Below are positions 1-10,763 of a stretch of DNA of 64,000 nt, one piece after another. The notes under the pieces were generated by a model. That model was not told the DNA's origin, made no database searches, and saw only the letters and a program-made list of their open reading frames with translations. Position numbers and translations under genes: made by a program. Source of the DNA: Paramacrobiotus metropolitanus (lineage: Eukaryota > Tardigrada > Eutardigrada > Parachela > Macrobiotidae); the NCBI RefSeq assembly GCF_019649055.1, contig NW_026570412.1:101390-165389 (forward strand), given 5' to 3'. Position 1 is the first letter of the stretch, and the number at the start of each line of letters is the position of its first letter.

Positions 1-57
1 CCAGTGATAATATCAGCAGGCCTATATCCAGCCCGGAATTTGGCTGGTTGAGTACAG
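1..57 (+). CDS. Partial exon at left edge
   Basis: A short open stretch runs from the window edge to a strong splice donor (ACAG|GTAAGT, GT at 58-59). In the frame starting at base 3 it reads Ser-Asp-Asn-Ile-Ser-Arg-Pro and ends Gly-Trp-Leu-Ser-Thr, with one base left over. The product is not recognised. The downstream intron would hold the TRIM element at 106-1396. The candidate next exon at 1414-1543 does not keep its best frame when joined to this one, so the gene model is unproven. Confidence 0.3.
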
Positions 58-105
58 GTAAGTTTTTGGTTGCGCGCGTTTTGTGGGTGGGTGGGTTTGT
101 GTAAC

Positions 106-1396
106 TGTGAAGTATTGTATAAGTAAACTTTAATAGTTAATTAATACTACATAGTTAATGATGTGTACAGCAACTGCGCAGCAGGTAGAGTGACAGGAAT
201 ATAACGGGAAGACGTATGAAGTAAAACAGTAGTTGCTAGGACAGCAACGTACACGACAACTCGTCCCCACGTATCGAAAGTGATACGGAATTAAGTATCG
301 GAATTGTAATTGTACGTACAGGATGTAGAAACGAACTTGCATAGAATTTAGCAGTTAGGTAAGCACTTGTAATTAAGTAGCGTATTAGCGAAACCGTATA
401 AGCAAGTATAAGAATTAATCCGTATAAATTAAAGTATTGCACTGCATTGTAAAGTGCATGTAGGAGTACGATCCCGGATCCAGGCAACCGAACTGGAACG
501 GCAACAGGAATGCGAGTTGAAATTCATCGCATCATCTAAGTGCTGGAAATACGGTGTAAACCATACGAACCGTAGTAGCAAGGTTATCCAAACTCAAAGT
601 GTAAGGCGCCAGACGAAGGATTAAACCATTGCGTAATCAGCTCGAGTAAGGTTGTAACTTGTACGAAACTGTGTATTGTACTCCAGGACAGGACGTACTG
701 TACATTCGTACATAACGCGTTTAGGTTGCTCTGCGGATTGCGGAAGGAGGTAAACAAGGATACGTACTGTACGGAATAACAAGACTGCAGAGCAAACGCT
801 GCATAGAACAATGGTGAACGCAGGCCATGACAACAACCAACAGCAACTGAATGGAAATTCCCGAAAATGACGTATAGTGCGAAACAGCGCTCTGCAAGGT
901 CATCAGGGCGTTACGAAGAATTCGCTCCATCCAGATCATCCAGAAGGAAGATTGGCATTACGTTGAGCAGTTTGGCAATGCACGTTCAGGCAACTACACG
1001 GAACGAATATCCGTTGGTAGCGCTATGGTACTGGCAGGGCGGTACCAGCAGTAAATAATATCCACCAGCATCGTGGGGAAAAGGGTGGCAGAGCATCCGC
1101 TGCCGAAAAGGTGTGGGACGGTGGCAGTCTGCCAGGCGAGTGCATGCGGAATCGGCATCGGATCCCTCCCATGGCAGATTATGACCGTAGAGTGTAGTCG
1201 TAGGAGAAATTAGTAAGCATGAATTCGAATTCTTCACGCCAATGTGAAGTATTGTATAAGTAATACTTTAATAGTTAATTAATACTACATAGTTAATGAT
1301 GTGTACAGCAACTGCGCAGCAGGTAGAATGACAGGAATATAACAGGAAGACGTATGAAGTAAAACAGTAGTTGCTAGGACAGCAACGTACACGACA
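106..1396. mobile_element. TRIM-like miniature LTR retroelement, complete
   Basis: Two direct repeats of about 153 bp (106-258 and 1243-1396) both begin TGTGAAGTATTG and end ACACGACA, with the canonical TG...CA termini of LTRs. The five bases before the first (GTAAC, 101-105) recur directly after the second (1397-1401), a target-site duplication. The internal 984 bp holds no ORF above 83 codons and no Pol motif, so the element is non-autonomous, as in terminal-repeat retrotransposons in miniature. A related solo LTR lies at 61911-62064. The two LTRs differ by a few bases, so this insertion is older than the giant element at 15.7 kb. I see no convincing tRNA primer site after base 258. Confidence 0.85.
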
Positions 1397-1413
1397 GTAA
1401 CACCTTTTTGCAG

Positions 1414-1543
1414 TACATTGTATTTGCCATTTACCATAAAAACTTCCCTGACCTTCGGTGGCCCGACAATGATCTTTCGATCGACTGGGTTCTCGTTTTT
1501 CACGCTGAAGCGTGACAAGCATTTGATCAAACTGCCTTATTAG
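1414..1543 (+). CDS. Candidate terminal exon
   Basis: A polypyrimidine-rich acceptor (CCTTTTTGCAG, ending 1413) precedes a 130-bp stretch that is open in one plus frame to a TAG at 1541-1543. The minus strand is also open and reads like protein, so strand is uncertain. The TRIM 3' LTR ends only 17 bp upstream, so the element inserted at the branch-point/acceptor side of an intron if this exon is real. Function is not recognised. Confidence 0.25.
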
Positions 1544-1794
1544 GTATTCACAAGCAAGTACGGGTACTTACAACTTCCGTCAGCGGTTGATGTGGGTCTT
1601 CAACAAACAACCAAGCTCACGGTTGTTTATTAACGCTCTCGGTATCGTACATGTGTACGTAAAATCCAAAATGTCGGTGTTCGCACTAGCTTGTTCGTCT
1701 ATAACCATATCCTTTTGAAAATATTCCAGCCTTGTAATAATAACAACATACAACCAAAATTAATAATTATGAGCTCTGTCAAAGTCAGTTAAAA

Positions 1795-2082
1795 ATGCCT
1801 AAACATAAGAATGCCGATTACGAATTTCCCATATTCGCAGCACTGGCAGTGATCGACAAGGGTGCCGTTAAGGCCAGCCTAAATAAGTCTAAACATAAGA
1901 ATGCTGGTTACGATTTCCCCGCAGCATTCCAAGTTTTCGCCAAGGTTGCTGTTAAGGTCAGTCTAAAATTAATAGGATTAAGCCGAGGTATGATCGCAGC
2001 GAATACCTTGTGCTTTGTAAGAAAAGGGTATAACAACCAGGTTTACAGGCACAATTTGAGCGAAGGCGTTACTGTCCGATAA
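1795..2082 (+). repeat. 90-bp tandem duplication within a 95-codon ORF
   Basis: The sequence starting AAACATAAGAATGC at 1801 is repeated at 1891, exactly 90 bp later. The two copies diverge by scattered substitutions and a short deletion but both stay open in one frame, giving two similar peptide repeats (Lys-His-Lys-Asn-Ala-x-Tyr-x-Phe-Pro). The ORF starts with ATG at 1795. It may be a duplicated exon or a chance open duplication. No family is recognised and no splice sites are convincing. Confidence 0.25.
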
Positions 2083-2267
2083 GCCCGGTCGACCTGTGAT
2101 TGCGCCTAACTTTGTTGGGAAGTCTGTCCACGACATCAGCTGTCGAACGGCCAGCACGGAAAAAAGCACCACTTTGTCTGTGTTGCCAGTGTGTTGAAGC
2201 AGGCTTCGAACGATCACGTTGATATGTCAGGTAAAATGGAGGACAATTGTTAGGCTTTTTCTCAGCG

Positions 2268-2513
2268 CTAAGTAATTTCGCATCTCATCCAACATCCCAC
2301 TCTGCGCATTATTGATGCAATATATCGAGATCCTGCTATCTTGGAAAATTGTGCGTGCACGGATCCATAGAAGTAACGATAACGTTCTTCGATTTTCTTT
2401 TCCCAGTCGCCGAAGGAAAGATCGGGTTGGTTTTTAAATGTTGCAATACAAAGTTTACGGCATATCGTGAAATCGCTACCTTGAGAGAATTTTTCGATCA
2501 ACCGTCGCTTCAT
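2268..2513 (-). CDS. Candidate exon of unknown protein
   Basis: An 81-codon minus-strand ORF with a charged composition typical of coding sequence (a core with Phe-Gly-Asp-Trp-Glu-Lys-Lys-Ile-Glu-Glu-Arg-Tyr). It lies just downstream, in the minus direction, of the coiled-coil exon at 2659-3063 and could belong to the same gene. I could not place its splice sites. Chance ORF is a real alternative. Confidence 0.2.
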   Translation of the reverse strand: MKRRLIEKFSQGSDFTICRKLCIATFKNQPDLSFGDWEKKIEERYRYFYGSVHAQFSKIAGSRYIASIMRRVGCWMRCEIT

Positions 2514-2658
2514 TTTCAGTTGAGATGCAGCTTTTTTTAGTTACCTAGTTGCAGTCCAAGATAAATGGTACTATTCTTCAATTTCCGCGAGAAAAATAGT
2601 AATCTATTTTTGCTATAAAATCTAGTAGTCATCTCCTTTCTTTTCCGTGTGAACTAAC

Positions 2659-3063
2659 CTCCCGGTATTTCGTCCGCATAAACGCCATCGCAGACTCTGC
2701 ATTTTCGTGATGCCCTTCATACTGTGTTTGCACATGTCTCAGTTGATTCACCAAGCCACTCTGCTCCCGCTTCATCTGCTCCCGCGCCTCCTTCTTCTCG
2801 GCCAGCGTCTTGTTGTGCTCAGTGCGCAGCGCCTCCATCTTGTGCCCCGCCACGTGCAGCAGCCGATCCCGGTCCAGCAACCGCTGTTCCAGACTGGCCA
2901 CCATCGTCTGGTAGTGCTGCACATCCAGGGTGATCTGCATAGGCTGGCCACTGTTGGTAGTGCCGGAAGTGGCCGTATCGAGTTCTGTCGCCCGCAACAT
3001 GGAGTAGACGGGTTGCGTGTTTGCAAGGAACGGTGTTGAGGAACGGGGAAACCCCAATTGGCC
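2659..3063 (-). CDS. Coiled-coil protein exon
   Basis: This internal exon is bounded by an acceptor (CACGCAG, around 3063) and a donor (GGGAG|GTTAGT, revcomp of 2653-2658). The translation begins Gln-Leu-Gly-Phe-Pro-Arg and runs into a long Glu/Lys/Gln/Arg-rich region with leucine heptads (for example Ser-Leu-Glu-Gln-Arg-Leu-Leu-Asp-Arg-Asp), predicted to form a coiled coil of about 80 residues. There is no ATG in a sensible place, so the start lies in an upstream exon beyond 3100. No specific family is recognised. It resembles in character, but not evidently in sequence, the coiled-coil gene at 52.8-53.6 kb. Confidence 0.45.
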
Positions 3064-3709
3064 TGCGTGTTGCAATAATTTTGTTGCAGTAATTTTGTAC
3101 TATACTTTGTACTGATTTTGTAGTTTGGTAATTTTGTTGCAATAATTTTATTAACGAAAACTAAGAAGAAATTGATTATTAAGAAGGCATAATTATTCAG
3201 ATTAAAAATGATTCATAGCAAAACAAATTCGAACAAAACATTAGGCACACATTCTTCGGGCAACATAAACAACTCTTCGTTTAACTCACAAACCGACATC
3301 GCATGAGCCACCAGCCAGAAACTTATCCAAGCTGTCATACTCCCCAGCGGGGCCAGGGTCATCAGCCGGAAACGATGGCATTCGGCATGACATCCCACAT
3401 GGGTTCGGTCAGGACAGCCGCGGCAGCAATCGGCACTTGCTACGGCGAATTGGCAAGGGCGACTGGTTGGGCTTGGCCTGGAGCGGCGGAGAGGAAGGCC
3501 AAACGCGCATGCGGGCAACCCGGGCTGTTTGTATGTTGTTGGTGGATCACCTTCGATGTTATCGAAATGGCGATTTCTTGTCAGAATCTCTTTCGAATGT
3601 TTTGCCATTATTGTTCACTGTGTGGAGACACTGAGCGGAAAACGAGCAACAAGAACACGAACAACCGCAAGTGTCTTGTTGGCCAAGAGCAACCGAACGA
3701 CAGCAACGG

Positions 3710-3961
3710 CTACGCCGCTATAAATAGACAAACAAATGCCCGGAAGGGCAAGGAACACACATCACGGGTGTACCAGTGAGGGCCGTGACAACTGGGTAAT
3801 CGTTGTCGCAACGGCGCCGCCGTCCTCTTATAATCTCCGATCGTCCTGCGAACGACGGTATACTCTGGTCCCCAACCATAATCGAGCTGATGGAAACGTC
3901 GACCTCCAGATGTTTCACCGGATAATATACTGGTTGATTTTTCGGCTAGCCGCTGCAGCAT
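3710..3961 (-). CDS. Duplicated unknown gene fragment (copy A)
   Basis: An 83-codon ORF whose upstream part (about 3857-3961) matches 61142-61250 closely at the DNA level. Both copies contain Lys-Met-Leu-Gln-x-Leu-Ala followed by Phe-His-Gln-Leu-Asp-Tyr-Gly-Trp-Gly-Pro-Glu-Tyr-Thr. In this copy both pieces are in one frame, whereas in the 61-kb copy they are in different frames. Nucleotide similarity continues to about 4090, beyond the ORF start. The family is not recognised. This looks like the better preserved of two paralogous exons. Confidence 0.3.
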   Translation of the reverse strand: MLQRLAEKSTSILSGETSGGRRFHQLDYGWGPEYTVVRRTIGDYKRTAAPLRQRLPSCHGPHWYTRDVCSLPFRAFVCLFIAA

Positions 3962-4090
3962 CTTTGCGGTAATGGGGAGTACTCGTTAAGTTGGATATGA
4001 TGGAGTTAGCTGAAATTCAGTGGTAAGCCGATGGTTCCCATCTTTGGTATTGTTTGGGGTTTGGGCAAAGGGTTATGTTCTTAGGAATTT

Positions 4091-5342
4091 TACTTACAAT
4101 TATAAATACTAATACCTTATTTCATATAAACGACGCATTTTAATTCCGACTCAATGTAATTATTTGAGATTTTCGAGTATAATCAGTTTCACAGTCCGGA
4201 GTGGCTCCGCTATGTTTTCACATTATTTCACTTAATTCTGGCAGGTCCAAAAAATTTCCGTTGAGCCAATGCACAATACGTGAAAATGGTTGCATGCAAA
4301 ATTTTTGAATGGCAGCAGAGTTACTTTCTCTCGAAGTGCCGTGTCGCAAACAAGTTAGTATTAGCAACCCCGATATCATGTGATCACGCATGTGGGTATG
4401 GGATTATAAAGCAAAATGTCTTGCCAAAAGGATGGCTGTTACGTAAATTGGTAGCTGTTACTGAATTCAAAACTTATTGAGAGCCAGGCACGGCACATTG
4501 CTCCAGCTTTTCAGTTGTTTAATTCCCCTATGTTGTTACCGGAACGCCTTCGGCCTTATCGAAACACTTGGGTGGTTAGGGAGCTATTCGATAAAAGAAG
4601 GTCAGAAGTTAACAGAACTTCCTATGGATGGCAAGTGCGTACTTCTCTAGGTCTCGCCGCTCTTACGATGAATTTAATTTAGGAGCAAGTTTAGATACTT
4701 TCTCATATGAATTTTTTAAACAAAGTTACAAACTCCGGAGTTCATTTAGCCAGGCAAAATGTAACGAACCCGTACATACGTTTTAAATAATTTTTTCATA
4801 TAATCTGACTGGATTTTGGCGGCGACTGGCGACGTTTGCAAGAAGACGCATTTGCAGATAAGAATTAAATTAAAACGGCTGTGCAAACGAACCGGAAGCG
4901 GAAGAAATAGCAAACAAGCCGACAGCGGGAAACCCTGCATGTAACATTGTCATTAGAGTGTTCCCTAATCGAGATGGTGTATGGTACCGTACTGCTAAAC
5001 GTAGCAGGGTGAATACAGTTTGTGAATTAACTCGACTGTCACCACTTCCCGGTCGAATCCAAACGTACTTTATACAGTAGATTGGATCTCGTCACATAAC
5101 GGTACTCGTCACATAACGGTTTCATCCTGAAAATCCAAGTCGAACGTGAATGTGGTTAGTTAGAACTTATACACAGGGTCATGTAAGCATAAAGCATCTT
5201 TGCAAAAAGATGGCGTGTAAAATGGCATTAATACCATTGTGATTTGTCTACTGTTCTATTGCAGCGATGTTATACGAGAACTATGCAGTATCAAGAACTA
5301 TGCAGTATATTTACAACTTGCAGCATTTAACGCATACTGTAA
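4091..5342. other. No supported feature
   Basis: AT-rich sequence with only short ORFs (66 codons or fewer) on either strand. I see no splice-site-flanked coding stretch, terminal repeats or RNA gene here. Confidence 0.5.
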
Positions 5343-5700
5343 GGTAGCCTGTGGTTTCCGTATCTAGCAGCATTTCGGATGTCATCTAATGACATTCGTT
5401 TGCTTGCTAAGTTCGGATATCAAGGTGTGTATTCTTCGTTGTGCTATGTAATTTAACTGGAAAATACAAAAGCAGTTGTTCGGAGCTTGAATAATGCAAA
5501 GTGCGTCCTTCCATAATATTATCGTACAGTAAAGCGGTGTGGCTTGCGAGTTGCGATATAGGTACATACGATGATACGAGTATTACGTCGAAGTATACGC
5601 AAGGTTTTTTATGATTGTAAACTGCGACCTGGCGTTCAACAGCAGCGCTTATAGCAAGGAGAATTCCGAAACGTACAGCTCAGTTTGTATACAAATGATC
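5343..5700 (-). pseudogene. Decayed copy of the exon at 63.6 kb
   Basis: Bases 5343-5500 align with 63585-63745 in the same orientation, with shared blocks such as GACATTCGTTTGCTTGC and GGATATCAAGG, and weaker similarity continues to about 5700. On the minus strand the right-hand copy reads Leu-Asp-Ile-Arg-Thr-Arg-Gln-Ala-Asn-Glu-Cys-His without interruption. Here the same frame has stops at the second Arg and after Cys-His. This copy therefore appears to be a pseudogene. Confidence 0.4.
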
Positions 5701-5814
5701 AAAGTGGACTGCACTACTTGCTTGCGTTACAGTCTGCCTTCCCACTCCAATTACCGTACGCATGCAGCTACATATTACAAATTTTTCGGCGCAAAAAAAA
5801 AACATTTTTGGTAG

Positions 5815-6894
5815 TTTTGCTACGATAATGCTACGGTCTGAGTCCTGACTAGCTATTCTTTTTTCGGGGGATTTCCATCCCGCAATTTCATGCTGTTCTT
5901 CCAGATCTGTAGCACAGTTGCACTGACTGCAGATTTCGCTGGTTCAGTTTGATGGTTTTTGGTATGGCGGCAACATCGCCATTAAAGTCGATGTTTCCGG
6001 GTTGTTGCGTCAAGGAGACGCGTGGCGCCCATACGGGGCGGCCCCACGTTATATCGGTGTGCCTACAAAGCGTTCAGCTGACCTCTTCCGCCGACAATCT
6101 GCCGATACATTCAAACTGCCACTCAAAGTTGGTATAATACTTTAAAAAGAGCCTGAAGCAGCTGTGGTAAAGCAAAGTACTGTGCGAAGTAGTTGTGCAG
6201 ATATGTACTTTTATAAAAAATTCTCGAGGTAATCCGAAAATTGTAACGACTGCTCATTGTAACGACTGCTGCGCATTTCCTCGCATGATGTTCATGAATC
6301 TTTCGGTATCTTCTAATGTTTCAGCGAGCTGTTTTCGTAAAATGACTTTAGAGAAATCGTCATTTTAAGGCAATCCGTATCCATTGCCTATTAAGTGCAT
6401 TCAGTTTCAAAGACGCATACAAGATAATGTATGTACAGCACACCAAAGTCTGTGCCACCTTACTTTATGTTAATAACGGTTAACATTAAGGGAAAATTAG
6501 CGTACAGAAATTCTGCTGATTATATTATTTTCAGCTTCTGCAGTCTACACAGTGAAAGCTCATAAAATTTACAGATATTATATACGTAATTTAACGTAAG
6601 TCCATGGAATCCATGTAACCTTTTAAAATGTCCACGAAATAACTATCAGACTGGTCCAGTGACCCATAATATTTCAATACTCGTACATTAGAAGTGCAGG
6701 AAAAAGATATTTTATACAGATACAGTACAGGTATTGTACAGACAGTTACGTTGTTTCTGCCAATAACAAATTTCCCAAATATAGGCGTTCTTTGGAATCT
6801 TGGATACATTCAGCACGTTTGGCAAGAACGAGCACTAAGTGGCAACCATAATCAATCGTCGTCAGGACTTTCGGGCTGCGGTTGCACAGTGGAC
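5815..6894. other. No supported feature
   Basis: Short ORFs only; nothing with splice sites, repeats or family motifs that I could support. Confidence 0.45.
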
Positions 6895-9144
6895 CTAATA
6901 ACACAGTGGGTTGATGTCGTCGGGATCTACCGGCGCAATGCCGAACGAAGTATCCTTCAACAGTTCAACCACAATGCGCTGCAGCCAGCGTGGATAATCC
7001 CGGATCTGCTTCAACGACAAGCCCAAGCGATTTAACGGTGGCGTACAGGATGTAGGGAAGATGGGGAATCGCTTTTTGCCGTAACTGCAATCATTGTGTA
7101 ATGTGAACATTCCGGTTTTACCGGTTCCAAAAAATTTACTTTCAAAGCGCACAGCAAAGCTCAAGCCCGGCGTTCCACTTCGCGGTAACCATACTGTATC
7201 AGTGTATCCGCCCGATAGACTTGCACCACTGTCAGGTCCGGGCGTTTCTTCCCCTTGCCGGACAGTTCCTCTTGTAGGACAGTGATCACAAGCCTTACTA
7301 CCACTGCGCGGCTTACACGTTGCTTCAAAGTGCTTGATTACTGAACTTGCATACTGATTACTGAGCTTGAATTTGTCCGAGCAAAGTATGTATAATGGCA
7401 TCAGTTTTCCGGATACCAGACTCCTGCACCTGTAGTACAAGTCTGTCGGGCGGATACAGTATTATAACTGTCGCATTACTGTTATCATAAGTAATTACGG
7501 AGTAATGTCGTATTTTACTTATTATATTGATATTATTATTCTTTATTATTGTTATTGGCTAAATATTTGCTTAACGTTAGAATTACATTTGAATAATATT
7601 ATTACATCAGAAATACAGTGGGTAGACGGGTAAGAGACCACATGACCAGGTGACTTGTAGTGATCGCTTTAAAGCGAGATGTAAAGAGAAATCCAGAGTC
7701 AGCGTGATTTCTTGAAGCTGGTGGATATACTAACAGTACGCGAGTCACTACAATGCCTCATCCGCGAAAAACAATAGCATGCGACTGGTTTAAAAAATCC
7801 TCCGGATATGGTGCTCGCAACTGGGCCCTTAAACTCGTTATAAACAGTACAAAATCGTAATGTATTCCGAAGTCAGCACGCCCATGTAGTCTTGTACTAA
7901 CCAGGGACGCGTCACCGGCCCCCCCTCTCCGAAAAATTTCATTTTTTGCAGGATGATAGAGTAACAATAGGGTTTACCAAAAAGATTTATTTCATCTGCC
8001 ATGGTCAACATCGAGTGGCCAAACAAAAATTAAGAAGTTAAAGCAACGCTATGCCACAGCCAATGCACTGCTTAATAAGATTTAATACGAGCTACTTCAT
8101 ACGCTATAGTGTACGAGGTTTTAACCATGCAGTCTGACTGTATTTTCAATATTCCGTTAATAAGCCTTTTTTCTGAAGCTGGTTGGCTGCGTTATCAGAT
8201 GATGGTTATTTTTAAGAGGGAATCTGCAGGTGCTCAGATTTACATTTCAGTTTGCGCTATCAGTTTTTAGCACGAATACTGCTTGCACGAAAACCGAAGT
8301 AAAAAGGACCTACAGATCTACTTCTAAAAAAATAAATCACTGCCATTTACAAGTACTGTACATAATAAGCTCGTTTCGGAAACGAAAACGGGTAAACGTA
8401 AAATATTGAGCTCGCATAAGCCTCGTACGATAGCGTATCAATTGGTTGCATTAAATCGGGCACTTAAAATCCGAAGCAATGCTTTGGCTATAGGCTATAA
8501 CATAGCGTATCTTTAACTTGTAAATTTTGTTTGGCCACGCCCTACTGACCATGGCAGATGAAACTATTTTTTTAGGTATACCCTACTGTTACTCTGTCAT
8601 CTTGCAAAAAACGAAATTTTTTGGGGGGCCGGTGACGCGTCCCTGGTAAGTTATCACTAGAATACTAAACTTGTTGTTTACTACATTTAAAGTACACTTA
8701 CATGCACAAGTATGCTGCTAGTGTACGTCCCACGGTTTCCGCGGATTGCAGTTTTTCCTCGATGAAGTTTTCGTCATCGGCGGACAAAGCAGGAAGAAAC
8801 TGATCGAAAAAGTTGTATCCCAAGATCTCTTGCTCATCTGTTGAACGATGCGTAAACTCCCACTCATCGTTTAGCTTAACCACGCGAACATTTTCCACGG
8901 TTTTGCAAAACAACACCTCCCGCAAGCGGAAGAAGTGGCTTTTAATATGGCAACGTAAGTCTACGTTGTCCAAACGGACCTCTTTTATGAACGGCCGGGG
9001 CGGGCGGAGACACCACTGCAATTCAGTGACACTTGTGTGCACGTTCTGTATTGTCAGTGCCAAATCCTCTAACTCTTCCGCGGGATCCACATCTGCAAAA
9101 AAAATTGCATGAGGCCGTGAGGCACGTGTAATGGTTTCGCCCAT
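6895..9144 (-). CDS. Two-exon orphan gene, 210 aa
   Basis: Exon 1 is 9144-8702 with an ATG start and an in-frame TGA shortly upstream. It ends at a consensus donor (GTAAGT, revcomp of 8696-8701). Exon 2 is 7084-6895, after an acceptor ATTGCAG, ending at TAG. The join is in phase (443 + 190 = 633 nt). The model is supported by a paralogue at 55.4-55.9 kb with the same intron position and phase: exon 1 ends share Phe-Leu-Pro-Ala/Pro, a (D/E)(D/E)xF(I/L)xxKL motif and a following Ala/Ser-Glu; exon 2 shares Leu-Gly-Leu-x-Leu-x-Gln-Ile-Arg and Pro-Arg-Trp-Leu-Gln. No signal peptide or membrane segment is seen. Function is unknown; it is probably a lineage-specific multicopy family. The 1.6-kb intron contains the fold-back element at 7895-8660. 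Confidence 0.65.
7895..8660. repeat. Fold-back (inverted repeat) element in an intron
   Basis: The left arm (about 7895-8130) and right arm (about 8400-8660) are imperfect reverse complements. The best-matched part pairs CCAGGGACGCGTCACCGG at the outer left with its complement near 8630-8650, then the Pol-like but non-coding stretch around ATCTGCCATGGTCA with TGACCATGGCAGAT at 8548-8561. Similarity continues inward with more mismatches through an ACGCTAT...TACGAGG block. The loop is about 270 bp and has no ORF. It is a likely fold-back or MITE-type insertion inside the intron of the 6.9-9.1 kb gene. I could not identify target duplications. Confidence 0.65.
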
Positions 9145-9195
9145 TTCGCTGTTCTTTCCTTCAGATTTTGCAAGTACATGCGCATCAGTATGAAG

Positions 9196-9276
9196 ATCGT
9201 TTTTACACCGAACTAAAGTCCCAACATTAAAATTTGAAAAAGAGCTGCGAGAATCTTGGTTCGGTGTAAAAACGAT
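9196..9276. repeat. Perfect 18-bp inverted repeat (hairpin)
   Basis: ATCGTTTTTACACCGAAC at 9196-9213 is followed 45 nt later by its exact reverse complement at 9259-9276. Flanking bases do not extend the pairing. It lies 50-130 bp upstream of the start codon of the minus-strand gene at 6895-9144, so it could be a regulatory hairpin, a tiny MITE or an operator-like palindrome. The sequence does not decide between these. Confidence 0.6.
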
Positions 9277-10048
9277 ATTCCTACTAAGGTGAATTTACTT
9301 GCAAAATTTTAGACAGATCGGTCTATAATGAGGCTTTTGATACACCTTGAAAAGTTTAGAATTTTTGCGATATTACATGTATTTCACTTATAACTCCCAA
9401 GCCGGATATGGGTTTTTATGCCAGTGTACACAAGTTATTTTGCTGGATCAGCAGTTTTGGGCGCATTGAATGCACGCGTCCTAAAATCAGGCTGCTCTGT
9501 AATGTTTAAAGGTCAATCATTTTGATTAATGTGTACCTGCGCAGGCGTATTAATGTGTGCATTGGCTGTTGCCGATTTAAACAAGTAATTTTGCTGCAGA
9601 ATATCATAAAAAACGAAAAACAATGTTGAAATCAATAGTACGTGCGCATGTGCACCGCATTCCAGGCCTGTGGTGCTGTGTATCTGGGTCACTTCCCTTT
9701 TGATCAATTTCAGCTAAATGCAACGAGCAATTAGCCTAGAATGCCATGAACTTGGATTTTCCAGATTTGTCTTTCACAGCAACGGCCACCATGCTCACTT
9801 CGCCGTACAAAAAGTGGTGGATGTTGCGCAAAGCACCGGTTTTACTAATTTTAGTCCAGGTTTTGCAAATGATTTTACCAAGAATATATACGCAATATTA
9901 CAACATATATTACAACATACTCGTATAACTCGTTTTCAGTGCGCAAAAGGAAATGAAGCCTATTGAATTTTCTATAAATGTTTCCGTAAGCGGTTACAAT
10001 TTTTACTGATAAACCGAGCAAGCACTTCCACGAGAATTGATAATGCAA

Positions 10049-10688
10049 CTAACCCGGTTTGTTCCCCCAAGTGAAGCCATTGAAATAATGCTCGAAGATT
10101 TCAAACATCTCCCTCTCCACGTCACAGAAGAAATACTGCCAGAAATGCACATCCGATTTCTCCCAGTGCCGCCACTTTCCATCCGGCGCCGGTGACCCTT
10201 TTGTTCGGTGCAAGATTAAGTGGCGAGTGCGTCCGGACAGGAAACGACGCAGCAGTGTCAGTCTGGGACGTCGCAGGGCTTCCTCAGACCGCTGTGGCTC
10301 GGAGAGCGGTCGATGGGTCTCCCATTTCTGCAGGTCAATAATGACAGTTTTTTGCATAGAAACAGCTTGAAATTTTTCGATAATGCGTTTCCATCGCCGG
10401 CAAACTCTGAAAGAAAAACACTGTCATCAGAGAAAAGGAAAAGTATAAACTGCAATTTAAAAAAAAAATCATCTGCAGCCGCTTTGCAGTGGAATGATAT
10501 GAAAAGTCAAATGTACATTCCGATAAGAGAAGACTAACGCTGGTACTCCTGCATGCCGTCACTTACGCTGTAGAGTTGCTAATATCGAAGATATCCAGAA
10601 AGGAAAAAACCCGCAAAACGGACTCGTCGGGAAGATAGTGGAAGAAACACAGCTTTTCCGCAATTTGTTGCGAGAATTCTTCTGACAT
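10049..10688 (-). CDS. F-box domain protein, two exons, 159 aa
   Basis: Exon 1 is 10688-10567 (ATG start, donor GTAAGT at revcomp 10561-10566). Exon 2 is 10406-10049 after acceptor TTCTTTCAG. Together they make 480 nt in phase. The protein has an N-terminal F-box at about residues 18-57: Leu-Pro-Asp-Glu-Ser-Val-Leu-Arg-Val-Phe-Ser-Phe-Leu in exon 1 and Val-Cys-Arg-Arg-Trp-Lys-Arg-Ile-Ile in exon 2, the usual split of the L-P-x-E...L and C-x-x-W halves. By family knowledge the F-box binds Skp1 in an SCF ubiquitin ligase. The C-terminal 100 residues hold no LRR or WD repeats that I recognise, so the substrate is unknown. The protein is short for the family and may be a lineage-specific member. 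Confidence 0.85.
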
Positions 10689-10763
10689 TGCGATAGTGGT
10701 ACTTTTGGGTATATATGTAATAATTATAGGGTCACATTGGTGATGTAATATGATGAGGGTCAC

